DNA of 64,000 nt from Semisulcospira habei (GCA_036245525.1 BTPG01000002.1:120681582-120745581), one strand, 5' to 3'; positions 1 through 10,820 are shown, counted from the first letter of the stretch. Notes: generated from the sequence alone by a model not told the origin. Made by a program: numbers and translations.

Positions 1-285
1 TCGTCGGGGAAAAAACTTCACACGTGTCTGGCAACGAGCAGTGACGCTTTCGAATGACGTCATACTAAATCAGACGCGTGGCATCAAGTCGCAACACCTT
101 CCGTGCAATCCTAGTTTTCTTAATAGCTACCCAAGACCTGTCAGATAAAATTTGCTCGATTTGTGTACAAATGATATGATGTATGCGCAAGCCGGCACCG
201 GCATTTAAATTCGTAGAACCGACCGCCCCTCTGTGACAAAGATTTCACATAAATGCAGGTACATTAAGTAGTGCTAAACCCTAAC
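1..285. other. No recognisable feature
   Basis: AT-rich non-coding DNA at the window edge. I see no gene, RNA or repeat that I can support. Confidence 0.5.
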
Positions 286-390
286 GTGCAGAGAAGAACT
301 CAACGGAGAAAGAAGCACGCTTAGAGAAGACAGTTGTGACAACACAATTTATTATTAACGGACATTATTCGCCCGTTGTCGAAAAGCAAA
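286..390 (+). repeat. Single arm of a fold-back repeat family
   Basis: This stretch resembles one arm of the long palindrome at 7385-7677. It shares CAACGGAGAAAGAA, CACGCTTAGA and ACAACACAATTTAT-like blocks in the same order, with several substitutions. Only one arm is present here. It is probably a solo or decayed copy of the same non-autonomous element. Confidence 0.6.
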
Positions 391-1119
391 TGAAATCTTA
401 AAAAACACAGACATATATAAAGTATTTGACTAGCTCTACGTAACGCAACAGGAAACTTCGATTCATTTAAACAGAATTAATTAGAGTAAACGTTGCAATG
501 AATTAATTTCTATGTATCCCAAGGAAATGCTAAAACCTAAACGTGTGTCATGTTGGACGTATTTTACGTCGCAGTTTGAGGAAAGGTGTGAGTTTTTTCA
601 AAGTAAAAATTGAAAAAATATGTCTTTGTTTTTGTGTAAAAGTTGTGTCTATCGAGGTCTTTGGGAGCAGAACAGGTTAACACAGAAGCCTTTGATGTTC
701 ACAGCTAGGAGTCTAATACATCACATGTATTATTGGGGACCCATTTGTCTGTATTATTGGGTCCCCTTTGTTTGGTCAGAGTATGTAATTTACCAACATA
801 TATCCTTTCTTTACATCTTGGAGAATAAAAGCTAATGCTGGGAACGAGTGCATCCAACAGTAGATCTCATAGACAAAAACTCTGCTGAACGGCCCGTGTA
901 CACGCCGGTGCCGTGCACCAGCACACATCCTCTTGACACAAAGACTGCGGGGGCACTTCTGTTTTGAACGAATAATTGCTATTAGACTATGATGACACAG
1001 ACCAGTGTTTACCCCCCCCCCCCACCTCCCCCTTTCCCTCACTGCCGACTGTGCTGTTCTTTCCCCTCAGTCAGTCCCAACCACCTCCAACTGACCCAGA
1101 GCTACAAAAGCGCTTGCAT
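391..1119. other. Non-coding, nothing supported
   Basis: The stretch contains a poly-C/CT tract near 1013-1035. Open frames on both strands are short and have no protein-like features, so no gene is called. Confidence 0.5.
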
Positions 1120-1125
1120 CAGCAG

Positions 1126-1680
1126 AAACTCATGAGAATCATAGCGTCAAACTGAATGGTAATTCGGTCTTTCTCTCGAAGTTGCGAGATGTCGGTAGCC
1201 TGAGTTAAACCACTGTGATCACGGTTTGAAGTCGCCGCCAATACACACGAGTCAGTTATATGTGCTAAAGTGCAAACTAGCAATGGGGCTATCGAGTTTT
1301 CTGGTTACTGCGTCATGAAAAGCAGACCATCTGCAAGAGGCATAGATTTTCATGTCTCTCTGTAGACTCAGTCCGGGGCTCATGAGAATCATAGCGTCAA
1401 CCTGAATGGTATCTCGGCCGCAAAATTTATGTTTTGCGATGTATCATAGAATCACTGTGAACACGGTCTCAGAGACTAAGTGTGTCCGGGTCCGGGCGAT
1501 TACGTGCGGGTGAAAAGCAGTTCAGTGTCAATCAGCGCGCGTCTCAAGTCGCCACGTCAACTATTTGCAATCCAGCAATGGGCCTGTCGCGTTTTCTGGT
1601 CAGTCCGTCATGAAACACCGAACATCTGCAAGAGGCACATGCCTTCCCGTCTCTCTGTAGGCGCGGGGGCCCAGATCTGC
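1126..1680. repeat. Direct duplication, units about 250-300 bp
   Basis: Two diverged head-to-tail units start near 1130 and 1380. Both begin with ATGAGAATCATAGCGTCAA and continue through 'CTGAATGGTA', 'AGCAATGGG', 'GTTTTCTGGT' and 'CATCTGCAAGAGGCA', then end in 'GTCTCTCTGTAG'. The shared motif GCAAGAGGCATAGAT also appears in palindromic context near 9110, 9550 and 25720. This points to a dispersed repeat family. Confidence 0.7.
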
Positions 1681-3800
1681 GAATGTGTTTGCCTTGTTTG
1701 GCCGCCACTATAATTCCAATCATCAGTGTTACAGTCACAGGCTAATAATCACTCATTCACTACTCTCACGCGCAGAATCGCGGAACTCATGAATAAAACG
1801 CTACGCACAAAAAGTGATCACCCAATGAGGCCAAAATTAATTTTAAATTGAGTTGCCTTCAAACCCAGCGGTTTGGCCACTAAAGTTGAATACTCTGTTC
1901 AGGTTTCAGTGACCACTGTCAAGCCATGGACAGTTTAAACGTCTTGCAGCGCCGGGCTGTTCAGCACTCAGCGTGGAAGTTTACATGAATCAATATATCA
2001 GTGATTCTACGAGGAGCTCGATCAGGATATATTTTAGCAAGTTTACTAGGTCATTTTCAAGATTTCCTGAGGTCAGCGGCTGCACATTGTTGTCAGGAAT
2101 AAAGGAAATGTAAAATATTAATAAGTCTAATGTTGGTGATCATATATTTTTTTTTAAGTTGTCTTGAAATTATCTGCGTTCAAACGTTATTTGAAAAAAC
2201 ACGAGGTGAGCTTTGCGCAAACTGTCTATGAGCCTTCAATGACACTAATTTCTGAACGGCCGATAATAGTGTCCTCATTGAGAGATTTGGAAACTTGTGA
2301 TGTTCTTCGTTATCCGAAACTGACTGATATTAGTTGGTCATTTATTGCGACGGCGCAGGACCTTACGGGAATGTATCAGAGCTGAAAGACTACGTAATCG
2401 CGGTGATGAGATGCTGCCGAGAACGAGTCAGACCTATCCAGTTATTATTTGTATATATAGGTACGTGTATTCCACCTCTTTAAAGAGTCTCAGATGACAT
2501 GTACAAATTTACCACAAATGGACACCGGTGTTATTAGCTTGTGATATGTTGAGCCAGAACTGCAGCGAACATGTAACCCTCCCCATCCCTACCCTAGCAG
2601 TGAGAGAATAATCAGTAAAACACAAAAACAAAATGAGATTGATCATAAACACCCTTTTAAGCTGAATATCAAAAGCAGAATGAACATAAAACTAATCGTT
2701 CCTCCACCCTCACCAGCGCTCCACTTTACCGATGTATCCGTCCGAACAAAAATTCCACGAGAGTGAGGATTTGTCAGTCACCTGTTAACTACTGATGGGA
2801 ATCTTGGAAGAAGTCTGATCAACACCAATAATGTATAAGCAAACCGCAAGACAGGAGACACTGTCGGAATATTCTTTAATGGGCCATCTCAGTCCCGACC
2901 AGGCGATGGAGTGACTTACATCGAATACGTCGGAACATCTTGTGTATTGTATTGCCGGAGAGGTGGCCCATAATATGATCACGAACCAGACTCTTGGAAT
3001 TCCGAATACCTTAACGAGATTGGCTGTAGTGAACGACGCGGGTATCGGGTTCTGGTGTATCGGGTAGGTGTCAGACGTTGCGCAATTAACGGCCGGCCGA
3101 GATATCGTGACTTACAGGCCAGCGGGGTTCTGTATAAAGTGAGGCAACAGCAGTGCGGAAAAGCGGCGCGAGTAACGGAATGTGGTGAGGGTTGGGTCAC
3201 GGAGGGAGTGGGGGTGGTGGGGCGGGGGAGGGGGGGGGGTGAAGGGGAGGATTTGTCGTGAAACATTAAACTGACAAGATAGGATCTTTGTGATCCGTGA
3301 AAACGCCCTGGTTACTGTGTGACTTTCGTGAGACGTGAAAAAGAAGTCTGTTTAAGTCACTGTGTATTTTACCTAACCCAGGCCACCTCTCCACCCCAAC
3401 AGATTCATTTTCCGACTAGTTTTTACGTGAACTAATTTAATTTGTCTGTGTACCAATTCATTTTGTGCACAGACACAGTCAATCAGAGCAGTGCTTACAA
3501 AGCAACCCGTTCCCACGTATTCACCGACCCAAAGTGATTATGCAATCAGGGTATTAGGCGCCGGTCACATGACGCGGAGGGGGCTGCCTAAGTAGCTGGC
3601 ACTCAGTGTGTTGCCGAGGCTGAGTTAAATTTGCATAATTTGTAACAGCCTAGTGACTGGCCCCTTATTAACAATACATCTACAATCCTTACACTGAGGA
3701 ATCCAGTCCTTTGTGCACTGAAAGAGGTCTGTGAAAAAGACAGTAATCAAATCAACGAGCGGCAGAGCATGAAGAGCCACACTATAGCACAAACTTAGGA
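1681..3800. other. Non-coding, nothing supported
   Basis: No coding region, RNA gene or clear repeat is recognised. A G-rich tract lies near 3190-3245. The open frames here lack conserved domains and are treated as chance. Confidence 0.5.
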
Positions 3801-3883
3801 TGACCTGTGCACGCTTTTCTAGTATTTATCACTGTAATAAATGCAATGAATCAGAATATTGGCGCTAAGTATGAAGTTTGGTT

Positions 3884-3908
3884 GGGGGGGGGGGGGGGGG
3901 GGGGGGGG
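3884..3908 (+). repeat. Poly-G tract
   Basis: An uninterrupted run of 25 G. Its length may be unreliable in the assembly. Confidence 0.9.
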
Positions 3909-4184
3909 ACACGGGAGATTGGCCCCTTTCTATGTATGATACATCTACAGTTCTCACACAGAGGACAAATTGATCTCAGCATGTTGGGTGGCACTCGCTG
4001 AAATTGTAAATGGAGTCTGATAGATATTAACGGAATTAATGCCAGTGCCAGTGATCACGTTGTACTGCTGAGACCTGGACATGGTATATAGACTCATAAA
4101 GCTCAATGCATCCCTAATGCCTGACGTTTAACTTTATCATTAAGAAATAATTATATACAAGCACATATACTCATGACTGAGCCC

Positions 4185-4975
4185 CTGCTATTTAAGTTGC
4201 GGAATTTCTGATCGCTTGTATTTTTCAAAGCAAGGTTAAATTGAGAATAAACCCACATGTGTACATGTATTCTTGTGTTCACCTCTTAGTGTAGCACATT
4301 TAAGCTAAATTACAAGCCAACGTGTAACTTTAACGATGTGCATCCTACAGATGCAGCAGCAATGATAATCTAACTGAAGTTAACAATGTAAAAGTGACAC
4401 AGGTACAAGAGATAGTGCCAGTGCATCCTGATTGTGTTTCTGAAATCTTTGTTAATTCAACACCAAAGAGCACCAGCCATTCACGGAACATTGATACACA
4501 GTCGTGTCCTAAAGACCAGCCATTCACGGAACACTGATTGACTGCTAATTAAGTTGCGGAAATTCTGATCGCTTGTATTTAAAACTAAGTTTAAATTATT
4601 GAGAATATGAAATCCATGTATATGTGTACATGTATTCTTGTGTGCACAGTCCTACCAGGCTGTTAGTCTAGCACTTTTAAGCTAAATTATAAGCCAGCAT
4701 GCAATTTAAAAGACATGCACCCTACAGATGCAGCAGTAATGATAATTTAAACGAAGTTAACAATGTAAAAGTGCCACAGGTATAAGAGATGTACAGTAGG
4801 TAACACTTAACCCCTTCACTGCCAGTGCATCCTGATTGTGTTTCTGAAATCTTTGTTAATTCAACACCAAAGAGCACCAGCCATTCACGGAACATCGCTA
4901 CACAGTCGTGTCCTAAAGACCAGCCATTCACGGAACATCGATACACAGTCGTGTCCTAAAGACCAGCCATTTACG
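4185..4975. repeat. Tandem duplication, about 370-bp units
   Basis: Two successive units, about 4185-4545 and 4546-4975, share 'AAGTTGCGGAA', 'CTGATCGCTTGTATTT', 'TGTACATGTATTCTTGTG', 'CTACAGATGCAGCAG', 'GAAGTTAACAATGTAAAAGT' and 'GTGCATCCTGATTGTGTTTC' in order. Both run into the first copies of the 43-bp minisatellite. No protein is supported. Confidence 0.8.
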
Positions 4976-5482
4976 GAACATTGATACACAGTCGTGTCCT
5001 AAAGACCAGCCATTCATGGAACATTGATACACAGTCGTGTCCTAAAGACCAGCCATTCACGGAACATTGATACACAGTCATGTCCTAAAGACCAGCGATT
5101 CACGGAACATTGATACACAATCGTGTCCTAAAGGCCAGCCATTCACGGAACATCGATATACAGTCGTGTTCTAAAGGCCAGCCATTCACGAACATCGATA
5201 TACAGTCGTGTCCTAAAGGCCAGTCATTCACGGAACACTGATACACAGTCATGTCCTAAAGACCAGCCATTCACGGAACATCGATATACAGTCGTGTCCT
5301 AAAGACCAGCCCTTCACGGAACATTGATACACCGTGTCCTAAATACCAGCCATTCACGGAACATTGATACACAGTCGTGTCCTAAAGACGCATACAGCCT
5401 CATGAGCCCCATAGTAACTTTGGGGGCTCATCTGTGTCTCTTGCAGTTGGACCATGTTCACTTTTTCTTGCCAGTGAAGGGG
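4811..5482. mobile_element. Possible small DNA transposon with CCCCTTCACTG termini
   Basis: The left end CCCCTTCACTGCCA is preceded by TTAA. The right end reads CAGTGAAGGGG, the reverse complement. Between them is mostly the 43-bp minisatellite. The right end (GCAGTTGGACCATGTTCAC through CAGTGAAGGGGTAAAAC) recurs at 7053-7103. A left-hand TTAA and a CCCCTT terminus are reminiscent of piggyBac elements. The right flank is TAAA, not TTAA, so the assignment is tentative. Confidence 0.4.
4880..5385 (+). repeat. 43-bp minisatellite, about 12 units
   Basis: The tandem unit contains CCATTCACGGAACATTGATA, CACAGTCGTGTCCTAAAGAC and CAG. Units differ at a few positions (ATTG/ATCG, GACC/GGCC, and a short unit near 5320-5340). 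Two further units occur at 4470-4545 at the end of the upstream duplication. The reading frames it creates are not treated as coding. Confidence 0.9.
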
Positions 5483-5486
5483 TAAA

Positions 5487-5957
5487 ACAACTTTAAATCC
5501 AGCTAACCTACTTGTTACATTAGAATCTTCGAAACAAGATTGGTTAAAAATGTCAGTTAAATTTGCATATTTACTTGGTTATTATTTGGATGAAGATTGG
5601 TATATAGCTGAAGAAGATTTTTTTTTCTAATATTATGACATTGAGGACAAGAAAACTTAAAGTAACTGGAAAACGTCCTGTCAATTTGGCAGTACACACA
5701 GTATTTAATGTGCATTTGAACGAACTAAACACGACTGAGAATGTACACAATGGAAAGCCTTCAACTTTGTTGAGATGCTTACCAACTGGAACTGCACCCT
5801 ATCAAATGATTGTGAAAGTGTGGTTGTTAGATTTCCCAATTTACAATTTAAGAAATTAGGTTTCAGTTTCTTTGAGTCACTGTGTATATCTGTAACTAAT
5901 CAGGATGACAAACCAGTTGTGATGCATGATTTTAGTGTTGTGTTGGAAGTTAAATAA
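5487..5957 (+). pseudogene. Fossil minor capsid gene fragment from a second Polinton
   Basis: This is the 3' half of the gene at 55286-55996. Matching segments include NPANLLVTLE-like, FAYLLGYYLDEDWY-like, KRPVNLAVHT, NVHNGKPSTLLRCLPTGTAP and FSVVLEVK. The fragment begins abruptly at codons for 'TLNPANLL', straight after the CAGTGAAGGGG transposon end. Frameshifts occur near the T-run at about 5620 and near 5800, where extra bases sit after the TAPY codons, so it cannot encode the protein. Single-jelly-roll penton proteins of this type are virion components of Polinton-like viruses. Overall similarity to the 55-kb gene is high but not perfect, so it comes from a related copy rather than a recent duplication. 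Confidence 0.85.
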
Positions 5958-5977
5958 TTTTATTTTTGTTTATAAAA

Positions 5978-6109
5978 ATGAGTGCTGGTCCAAAGTCGAG
6001 AATCATACCAGTTGCGTGTCCTGTAACAGAGTTGAAAGAGTTGGCTGTGTATATAGAGTGTCTAACAGAGAGCCAGGATATTGAGTTAGGAGGAGTGGTG
6101 TTGCATTAG
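5978..6109 (+). pseudogene. Truncated start of the Polinton gene after the minor capsid gene
   Basis: The 43-codon frame begins with ATG directly after TATAAAA. It reads MSAGPKSRIIPVACPVTELK and then diverges. It matches the start of the gene at 56017 (MSGLGPKPRIIPVACPVTEL) with the same spacing after the minor capsid stop. After about 25 codons the similarity is lost and a stop follows at 6107. Gene order with the preceding fossil shows this is a piece of a Polinton, not an isolated gene. Confidence 0.75.
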
Positions 6110-6448
6110 ACGATATATCCCGGTATATATCTCAATGACTCTCCCCCCCCCCCTCCCCCTCCCCTCTTCTCACACCCCGTTTCCATCTGAGGAACAGCTG
6201 AGCTAACGCTTTATTAACTGAGCCCCTGCGGTTGAAAAGGTCATGACAGTTTATGCCTGTGCAGATAGAAGGACCTTAATCGCTCAGTATGTGTTGCATG
6301 TCCTTTATACTCTTACACCTCTATCTGAGCACCTCAATTACAACACTAACATAGCCACACCTAAAGTACATCTCTATGTGAGTATCTCAATTACACCTCT
6401 ATCATTAACTACATTGACTTAAAGTACAGTACCTCAATTACACCTCTA

Positions 6449-6828
6449 CCCCACCCGGGTCTGCCCTGGGGGACTTGGGTGGGGTTAGGTATTTTTTAGT
6501 TCCCAGGGTCACCCTGGTCAGCCCCACAGGGTGGGTTTTTCTCTCTATTCTGGGGCATGTGTTTCTGTCTACCCTTTGTCCATTCACCTGTATTTGCCCT
6601 TTTAAAACTCTCCCTACTGTCTGCACTGCCTGTAGCTCTTGATATTGGATGTGTGTTGCTAAATGGTCTTAGCTTTATTTAACCCCATGTGTTAGGTTTA
6701 TTTAATGTATTCGACCGGCTGGCGACATACATTCAATGTTCTGTTTTGTTTTTTTTCACAAGCAGTGCAGGCACGTCCTGAGAAAGCCTTGTTGCTGTCG
6801 GGACGTTAAGCAATGTACAATCAATCAA
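6449..6828 (+). mobile_element. SINE-like element, copy 1
   Basis: The element starts with CCCCACCCGGGTCTGCCCTG and ends with GGACGTTAAGCAATGTACAA plus (TCAA)n-type repeats. It is flanked by a 15-bp target duplication, TCAATTACACCTCTA (6434-6448 and 6829-6843). Four other copies are in the window, and four of the five share the same 5' end. It has no coding capacity that I can support. The open frame on the opposite strand is a by-product. Confidence 0.85.
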
Positions 6829-7052
6829 TCAATTACACCTCTAACATTAACTACATTTCCTTAAAGTACTTATCTATGTGTGCACCTCAATTACACCTCT
6901 AGCACAGCCACACCTAAAGTACACCTCTAAGACTTCTGAGAAAATACAGTCGTTGCTGTAATTTTTTCACAAAAGAATCAACGTTTTTCTCCCATTTAGA
7001 TCGTTTGAGATGTGGGTGCCGAGAAACTGAAACAATCAACAATTGTCTCTTG

Positions 7053-7103
7053 CAGTTGGACCATGTTCACCTTTTCTTGACAGTGAAGGGGTAAAACAGA
7101 AGT
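7053..7103 (+). repeat. Second copy of the CAGTGAAGGGG transposon end
   Basis: The stretch repeats 5436-5488 almost exactly: TCTCTTGCAGTTGGACCATG, TTCAC, then CTTGACAGTGAAGGGGTAAA. It is a solo right end of the putative element at 4811-5482. Confidence 0.7.
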
Positions 7104-7137
7104 GTAACTGAGGTGCTCACTTAGAGGTGTACTTTAG

Positions 7138-7240
7138 GTATCAACGTACAAGCTGTACTCCATAGGCAAAACCAAAGCGGCAGTGTTTCTTTACGCCTAA
7201 ATTTATCAACGTACAGGTTGTACTCCATAGGCAATCTGCC
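7138..7240 (+). repeat. Short direct repeat pair
   Basis: TATCAACGTACAAGCTGTAC followed by TCCATAGGCAA is repeated about 66 bp downstream, with G for A at one position and T for C at another. Function unknown. Confidence 0.7.
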
Positions 7241-7384
7241 CGTTAGGGCCTTCCATTGTCACTTTGGTGTCAAGCCCTTTTAAGCCCTGAATTATCTTGT
7301 AAAATCGTGTCAATATAACATTAAGCAGAGGCATTAATATAAATAATCCAGACCAAAAAGGTGACTGCCAAGCGTGTAAAATGC

Positions 7385-7677
7385 AAAGAAGTACCCAACG
7401 GAAAAAGAAACACGCTTAGAAAAGACGGGTACAACACAATTTATGAATTTTTCGGGTAAATACCCTTTGTCAAAATAGACAAACAAACAAACAGAGAGAT
7501 TAGCCGCTACTTATCTTCATTCGCAGAAGGAATTTCTACTGCGAATGAAAAGTAGCGGCTAATCTCTCTGTTTGTTTGTTTGTCTATTTTGACAAAGGGT
7601 ATTTACCCGAAATATTCATAAATTGTGTTGTACCCGTCTTTTATAAGCGTGTTTCTTTCTCCGTTGGGTACTTCTTT
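7385..7677. repeat. 293-bp fold-back (near-perfect palindrome)
   Basis: The left arm, AAAGAAGTACCCAACGGAAA through GAGAGATTAGCCGCTACTT and TTCATTCGCAG, pairs with a right arm that is its reverse complement. The loop is only about 12 nt (AAGGAATTTCTA). A few mismatches exist in the outer arms. It is probably a non-autonomous fold-back or MITE-like element; a diverged single arm lies at 286-390. Confidence 0.9.
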
Positions 7678-7727
7678 AATTAATATAAACAGTAATTGTT
7701 TGCTAGTTAATTTATTGATTATTTACC

Positions 7728-8280
7728 TCCCCCCCCCCCCCCTCTCCCGCTTTTTTTTTCCTCAACGGTGTTTTTTTTTTTTTTTTGTGTCCTCTCAACG
7801 GTGGTGGGTGGGTATTATGAATGTGTGCTTACATAATCTCCAAAAGAAAAGCATACATATGCTTACATATGCTTTCAAAGTATATATTTACCTGATCGGT
7901 CGATCCCTCATCCATTCGTTCGTTTATTGATTGATCTCATGATTCATTGATTCCTTTTTTTGCAGTCATTCATTCATTTCATAAGTCGTACATTTATTTT
8001 AGAGCTGAGTATACTTACAAGCATAAATAATGCACATTTTAAAAAATCGCCCACTGAATTACAGGTGCAGATCCAAAGGGTGTCTCGACCGGGGTCTGGG
8101 GGTGGGGGGAGGGGAGGTTCTTGGTGATTTTCTTTTAGGGATTTTCTTTAAAGTTGTACTATCGTGTTGTAACCGTACCCTCTACGCGTGTTTTTTTGTT
8201 GTTGTTGTTGTTGTTTGTTTGTTTGTTTTTTTGGAGGGGGGGGGGGGAGGGTTGGGGGGGGGGGGGGGGGGGGGGGAGTG
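7728..8280. repeat. Low-complexity cluster (poly-C, poly-T, GTT, poly-G)
   Basis: The cluster holds a C run at 7728-7742, T runs near 7750-7785, (GTT)n near 8197-8230 and G runs near 8238-8276. The frames rich in Cys, Val or Gly that run through it are composition artefacts. Confidence 0.85.
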
Positions 8281-8582
8281 GGTTTTCTCAGACATACTTA
8301 CAGTTTTCAGAGCATAAGATTTTTATTTGTTGAAACCTTTCTTCTTTTATCTAGGGGCACAGCTCCGATTTTGGTCCTTTTTTTAAAATGGTCCCTTCTA
8401 TTTATAGAAGGGACTGTTTAGTACGGGTCGCAGTGGGGCGAATTTAATAGCATGTTCATGATGTCAAAGACGGGCATCCCTAAACCTCAAACTATTGAAG
8501 TAACAAGATAAAAATTACGTCATGTCTAGTTACGCTAAGCGCCTTATGTGCGTATGTATGTATATATGCGTGCGTGCGTGCA

Positions 8583-8586
<4 letters not shown>

Positions 8587-8630
<44 letters not shown>
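8587..8630 (+). repeat. (TG)n microsatellite
   Basis: About 22 TG units inside the transposon at 8391-9710. Confidence 0.95.
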
Positions 8631-8633
<3 letters not shown>

Positions 8634-8829
8634 ATGTATGTAAACAAGAGAATCTCCGATATTTCTGTACACACAAGCTTAAAACTTGGCGAAATACTTT
8701 CTTAAAGGGGTGGCTAAGGGAGCCTCCGAGCATTTTGTAATTGAATGTCTCATTAAAGACACAAACAACCGTTTACAGGGAGTCAGTTGACCCAGATTAG
8801 AGTCCGTACTTTTTGTCATATTTATATGA

Positions 8830-9469
8830 AATTTTGGATATAGCTAGCTTAGAGAAGACATTGGATGAGTTCGTTAGCCAGCTTTGTAACCGTTCAACTT
8901 CTTTACTAAAAAAATAATTCTTTTTTAGAAAAAAATAAAATATTAAACAGTAAAAAAAAAAATTGACTTTTAGAGAAAGTCAGTGTCGGTGACGTACAAA
9001 AGGCAACTCAGTCACGACGCAGACATTGACATAATACTCTAAATATGATGTAATTCTCTCCAGCGCGCGCCGAAGTCTTTCTCTCTCTCACACAGACATG
9101 CGCGCATCTCCGAGGCATAGATCCTCATGCGCCCGGAGAGCGCATGAGGATCTATGTCTCTTGGAGATGTTTGGAGCGCGCGCGCACATGCACGCACTAA
9201 CACGCACACACACACATCGTCGCGCTTTCAGAAGAGCTTGCAGGTGACCCGATATAGCTAGTTTGGAGAAAGGCATTGGATGAGTTCGTTAGCCAGCTTT
9301 GTACTTTCAACTTATTCAGTAGAAATTAATTCTTTTTAGAAACAAATTAAAACAATGAAGAAAAAAAAAAAAGAAGACTTTTGGAGAGAGCCAGACAGTG
9401 ACATTGACGTAAAAGAAGCAATTCCGTCACCACGCAGACATTAACACAATACTCTAAATATGACACAAA

Positions 9470-9528
<59 letters not shown>

Positions 9529-9640
9529 AACGTGCGCTCATCTCCAGGAGGCATAGATCGTCCTGCGCCCTTGGGGTACATGAGGATCTATGCCTCTTGG
9601 AGATGTCAGAGGTTTGGACCTCAGTGCCCGCCTTTGACAT
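8830..9640 (+). repeat. Tandem duplication, about 410-bp units, inside a transposon
   Basis: Units at about 8830-9240 and 9250-9640 share 'ATTGGATGAGTTCGTTAGCC', 'CGCAGACATT', 'ATACTCTAAATATGA' and a palindrome around GGCATAGATC...GATCTATG. The second unit has an expanded (CT)n(CA)n tract at about 9471-9530. Confidence 0.8.
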
Positions 9641-9710
9641 AATGGACATGCTATTAAATTCGCCCTACCGCGACCCATCCTAAAAAGTCCTTTCTATAAA
9701 TAGAAGGGAC

Positions 9711-10654
9711 TTAAAAAAACAACAAAGGAAATAAATTTAAAATAAAGAGTATAATAAATTTAATCCACACAGAGTATAATACATTTAATCCATTGCCCCA
9801 AAATATTTAAACATAAATTAAGGGTTGCTTCAAAAATACGAACTCAGAAAAGTTTCAATTAAATATTTGAGCTCAGAAACGGTCTAGTTATGTTCTCTTT
9901 GAATGTCAACTGATTATCATGGTCCGCTCATAGCGTAATGTCGTCCATTAAATAGCATCCGGGATGACTGAAACATCATGGGACGAAATGTGATTGGGAC
10001 GAACTGTGTGGGCGAATGCGCGTAGGATGAAGATAGGCATAGATCAAGAGGCTCAAAGAACAAGCCCTTCGAAGCTTTCTAACGCTAAATAAACAACTTT
10101 TACGGCACCTACAACCTCAAATATATGAATATTATTACTTTAAGTACTCAATAATATGTGTTTATGTGGTAATTTTGGCTCAGGAGAGGTTATTCCGACT
10201 GGTTTCGGACAGCGTGATCGTGTACCAAGGGAAGTAATCGACGTGTCAACGGTTGTGGAAAACGGCTTACTAGTACAACTAAATCAACTTTAATATAAAC
10301 CAAACTTCTAACACACGATTATTTTGAGTTTAGGTACGCAATAATAGTTATAGATATGGTTATTTTAGCTTAGGACAGGTTATTCCGGGTTATTCTGGGT
10401 TATTCCGGGTTTTAGTAGGACCCCTCATGGGGAAATGCACTGTCTGCCCATACAACACATGGCATCCTCATTCACTCATTGAATTAATTAAATAACCTAT
10501 AACTCTCAGCCTGTCTGTTGTCAGCTTGATCAAAACATCGCAGAACTGGAACCTAGTGAATGCTATGTCCTTATCATATAGGAGTTATTAGAATCGTTAT
10601 TTATGTCCCTTGTTACATTTATTAAAGTGGTTTTCATCAATGTATTAGTTGCAG
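9711..10654. other. Upstream or intronic sequence before the first AFG3L2-like exon
   Basis: AT-rich non-coding DNA. A small direct repeat of GGTTATTCCGGGTTATTCTG type lies at about 10377-10413. No earlier exon or start codon of the protease gene could be recognised. Confidence 0.5.
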
Positions 10655-10820
10655 CGCAGTCTACAGATGTTGAGTCGCTATGCCGGACATGACAGTGTTA
10701 GTTCTCTTGTCAGAGGATGGACTGTCTTGCGTAAAAATTTGCCCAAAGGCTTTGAGAAGTTCTTTCCTAAAAATGGCAAACCACCTGCTGAGTCAGCCCC
10801 AAAGCCTTCAGCTCCAAAGG
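10655..10820 (+). CDS. AFG3L2: AFG3L2-like m-AAA protease, N-terminal exon
   Basis: The exon lies between a TTAGTTGCAG acceptor and a GTATGT donor and ends in phase 1. It encodes NLPKGFEKFFPKNGKPPAES and a Pro/Ala/Lys tail. That matches the conserved PKGFEKYFP-type segment just after the mitochondrial targeting region of AFG3-like proteins. These proteases form hexamers in the inner mitochondrial membrane and degrade or process matrix and membrane proteins. The exon starts in the open frame (RSLQMLSRYAGHDSV), so an earlier exon should carry the start and presequence; I did not find it. The two following exons continue in matching phase, which supports a real host gene over a processed copy. 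The exact acceptor (10655 or 10660) is uncertain. Confidence 0.8.

Larger units (their letters stand above)
8391..9710. mobile_element. Non-autonomous DNA transposon with 86-bp TIRs
   Basis: The left end (8391-8476) begins GTCCCTTCTATTTATAGAAG and runs through GGGCGAATTTAATAGCATG. The right end (9625-9710) is its inverted complement, CATGCTATTAAATTCGCCC through AGAAGGGAC. The first 18 bp of each end are themselves palindromic. Inside are a tandem duplication, a (GT)n tract and (CT)n(CA)n tracts, and no transposase. I could not define a target duplication. Confidence 0.75.

Noticed and set aside
2164..2385. Plus-strand 73-codon frame
   Set aside because: Uses a non-ATG start, has no recognisable motif, and lies isolated in repeat-poor non-coding DNA.
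4345..4946. Two similar minus-strand frames with a shared WLVLFGVELTKISETQSGCT stretch
   Set aside because: The similarity is due to the DNA tandem duplication that contains them. The frames run into the minisatellite and have no domain features.
7385..7677. CRISPR or bacterial terminator-like hairpin
   Set aside because: The window is eukaryotic. The structure is a single fold-back element with a family member nearby, and there are no spacer arrays.
8030..8740. Cys-, Gly-, Thr/His- and Val-rich open frames
   Set aside because: They are translations of poly-G, GTT and TG microsatellites and occur on both strands.
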